DNA of 64,000 nt from Fontibacillus puldeungensis (lineage in GTDB: Bacteria; Bacillota; Bacilli; Paenibacillales; Paenibacillaceae): NCBI RefSeq assembly GCF_042678945.1, contig NZ_JBHTLM010000004.1, positions 1 to 64,000 on the forward strand, in the 5' to 3' direction. How positions within the stretch are numbered: the first letter of the stretch is position 1; each line of letters begins with the position of its first letter. Below are positions 62,303 through 64,000 of this stretch, piece after piece. The position numbers were made by a program, and so were the translations under genes. A model generated the notes under the pieces. That model saw nothing but the letters and a program-made list of their open reading frames with translations, was not told the origin of the DNA and made no database searches.

Positions 62303-62632
62303 TGATTTGATGATGGGAACCAGTACGCTGCGAAATTGTTCCTCAGAGAGTTGGCATCTTGCTGAAAGCCAATGTTCAATGCGCAGACGGAATATCATCC
62401 CGGAGAAGTAAAGCTGAATTTTTTTAGAGGGAAGTTCAAGAAGACATCTTTTGGACTTCTGATGAAGAAAGCGTAAGCTTTGCCGGCTGTCGGCCGTTAA
62501 CCCGGCCCCATATGAAGCGTATGGGATCAAGGTGTCATGTTGCTAGGTGTTGTTATAAGCCAAGCGTTCATGAAACAAGGGTGGTAACGCGAGCTAAAGT
62601 CTCGTCCCTTTGGGGCGGGGCTTTTTTTGTTT
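62303..62632 (+). promoter_or_regulatory. T-box leader (tRNA-Ile-responsive) of ileS
   Basis: About 330-nt leader. T-box core AGGGTGGTAACGCG at 62578-62591 (binds the uncharged tRNA acceptor end). Stem I has an AGAGAG element (62345-62350) and a likely specifier ATC at 62394-62396 in the AATATCATCC loop. The terminator hairpin AGTCTCGTCCC/GGGGCGGGGCT with a T run is at about 62597-62630. Uncharged tRNA-Ile should stabilise the antiterminator and turn on ileS. Overall this is a standard class. Confidence 0.93.
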
Positions 62633-62663
62633 TTTTCCATGCTAAGTGAAAGGGAGTAGTGTC

Positions 62664-64000
62664 ATGAAAAAAGTCGATGTCAAAGAACATGCTCGTACAC
62701 GCGATTTGCGTATACTGGACAAATGGAACAAGGAGAACACGTTCAAGCGGAGTATTGAAAATCGTGAGGGACGTCCCAATTTCGTATTTTATGAAGGGCC
62801 GCCAACAGCCAACGGGCTGCCGCATATCGGGCACGTATTAGGACGGGTTATTAAAGACTTTGTCGGGCGTTATCAGACGATGAAAGGGTATCGTGTCGTC
62901 CGCAAAGCAGGTTGGGATACGCATGGCTTGCCTGTAGAGCTCGGTGTTGAGAAAGAACTGGGCATTTCGGGCAAGCAGGAAATTGAAAAGTACGGCATTG
63001 AGGAATTTGTGAAGAAATGTAAGGACAGCGTATTTGGCTACGAAAAGCAGTGGCGCGAATTTACTGAAGCAATTGCGTATTGGACCGATCTCGACAATCC
63101 TTACGTGACGCTGGAAAACAATTATATCGAGAGTGTGTGGAACATTTTGGCGACGATTCACGACAAAGGTTTGTTGTATCGTGGCCATCGTGTCAGCCCG
63201 TATTGCCCATGCTGCCAAACGTCGCTCAGCTCCCACGAAGTGGCTCAGGGCTATGAAGATGTGAAGGATCTCAGCGCGACAGCGAAATTCCGTCTGCATG
63301 ACACAGGCGAATATGTTCTGGCCTGGACGACCACACCATGGACGCTGCCGGCTCACGTTGCCCTGGCGATGAATCCAGACATGGAATATGCCAAAGTGAA
63401 GCAGGAGGACGGCGTATACATTGTCGCCAAAAACCTTGTTGAGAAAGTGATGAAGGGTGAATACACCGTCCTTTCGACTCACAAGGGTTCTGAATTCATC
63501 GGCAAAACATATACCCCTCCGTTTAGCTACATCCAAGCGGATAAAATCAATGTTATCGTTGGCGCCTCTTTCGTTACGGATGCCAGCGGTACCGGGATTG
63601 TTCATATGGCTCCGGCTCATGGTGAAGACGACTACCGTACGTGCCGCGAGAACGGCATCAGCTTTGTGAGCGTGGTTAACGGTCAGGGTCGCTATACTGA
63701 TACAGTTAGTGATTTTGCCGGGCGTTTCGTTAAAGACTGCGACCTGGATATCGTTAAGACCCTGTCCGAGAAGGGACTTCTCTACAGCAAGGAAAAATAC
63801 GAGCACAGCTACCCATTCTGCTGGCGCTGCAAATCTCCGCTCTTGTATTATGCGATGGACAGCTGGTTTATCGAGACGACCGCGGTTAAAGATCAATTGA
63901 TTGCAAACAACAACTCGGTCGAATGGTTCCCAGGACATGTTCGCGATGGACGTTTTGGTAAGTTTCTAGAAGAGCTAGTGGATTGGAACATCAGCCGTAA
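62664..64000 (+). CDS. ileS: Isoleucyl-tRNA synthetase, type 2 (partial, 5' part)
   Basis: First 445 codons; the frame stays open to the window end. Class I synthetase with HIGH motif in PPTANGLPHIGHVLGR, WDTHGLPVE, and the editing-domain segments TTTPWTLPAHVALA and GTGIVHMAPAHGEDDY. The HIGH context is the eukaryote-like type 2 form rather than the type 1 PPYANGxIHIGH form of B. subtilis. Type 2 enzymes are typically resistant to mupirocin. ATG 62664 with AAAGGGAG. T-box controlled. The KMSKS loop lies beyond the window. Confidence 0.95.
   Translation, partial: MKKVDVKEHARTRDLRILDKWNKENTFKRSIENREGRPNFVFYEGPPTANGLPHIGHVLGRVIKDFVGRYQTMKGYRVVRKAGWDTHGLPVELGVEKELGISGKQEIEKYGIEEFVKKCKDSVFGYEKQWREFTEAIAYWTDLDNPYVTLENNYIESVWNILATIHDKGLLYRGHRVSPYCPCCQTSLSSHEVAQGYEDVKDLSATAKFRLHDTGEYVLAWTTTPWTLPAHVALAMNPDMEYAKVKQEDGVYIVAKNLVEKVMKGEYTVLSTHKGSEFIGKTYTPPFSYIQADKINVIVGASFVTDASGTGIVHMAPAHGEDDYRTCRENGISFVSVVNGQGRYTDTVSDFAGRFVKDCDLDIVKTLSEKGLLYSKEKYEHSYPFCWRCKSPLLYYAMDSWFIETTAVKDQLIANNNSVEWFPGHVRDGRFGKFLEELVDWNISR

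Noticed and set aside
62838..63938. 366-codon open frame on the minus strand
   Set aside because: Lies wholly antisense to ileS, has no ribosome site and the translation resembles no family; a shadow of a highly biased coding frame.

Overview
The window looks like a chromosomal segment of a Paenibacillus-type endospore-forming Firmicute. The evidence is strong AGGAGG-type ribosome binding sites, frequent GTG and TTG starts, a complete spoIIGA-sigE-sigG block, SpoVD and SpoVE inside the division and cell-wall (dcw) cluster, bacillithiol synthesis (BshC), an RsfA-type prespore regulator, and the ylm-divIVA-ileS gene order of Bacilli. The genus assignment is an inference from gene order and protein style; no database search was possible.

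Layout. 1-1.4 kb: the 3' end of a 23S rRNA gene, 5S rRNA and nine tRNA genes (Ile, Ala, Thr, Lys, Leu, Gly, Arg, Pro, Gly), closed by a two-way terminator. 1.4-10.5 kb: a membrane-anchored subtilase (minus strand), YpuI, DUF1540 and small membrane proteins, a lytic transglycosylase, a cysteine desulfurase-ThiI pair for tRNA 4-thiouridine, two divergent TerC metal exporters, and a membrane protein. 10.7-16.7 kb: a rearranged yla region (typA, ylaH, an LCP cell-wall ligase, a PNPOx-fold protein, YlaJ lipoprotein, YlaK PhoH-type ATPase). 16.9-22.2 kb: an orphan solute-binding protein, a secreted coiled-coil protein, DUF2626, RsfA, ketopantoate reductase and DUF3397. 22.4-28.2 kb: the oppABCDF oligopeptide importer with separate promoters for oppA and oppBCDF. 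28.5-31.5 kb: bshC-ahcY.

31.6-51.8 kb: the dcw cluster in order mraZ, rsmH, ftsL, pbpB, spoVD, murE, murF, mraY, murD, spoVE, murG, murB, murA, divIB, ftsA, ftsZ. It is preceded by a striking nested inverted-repeat element and three MraZ boxes, and contains a sigma-H-like promoter before ftsA. 52-54.6 kb: spoIIGA-sigE and sigG with a Spo0A-type wide-spacer promoter. 54.9-57.8 kb: a MerR-family regulator and a lipoprotein flavin reductase. These two interrupt the otherwise conserved sigG-ylm order and share a regulatory region with a textbook 19-bp-spacer MerR promoter and an FNR/CRP-type palindrome. 58-62.1 kb: ylmC, ylmD, ylmE, sepF, ylmG, ylmH, divIVA. 62.2-64 kb: a T-box leader and the first 445 codons of ileS, which encodes a type-2 (eukaryote-like) isoleucyl-tRNA synthetase.

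The most notable non-standard signals are the ~165-nt nested palindrome at 31592-31755, the MerR/flavin-reductase cassette with its composite promoter, the structured 258-nt leader before murB, an unexplained structured gap before bshC, a tRNA-Ile whose acceptor stem appears one base short, and an S-adenosylhomocysteinase of the short-tailed subfamily coupled to bshC.
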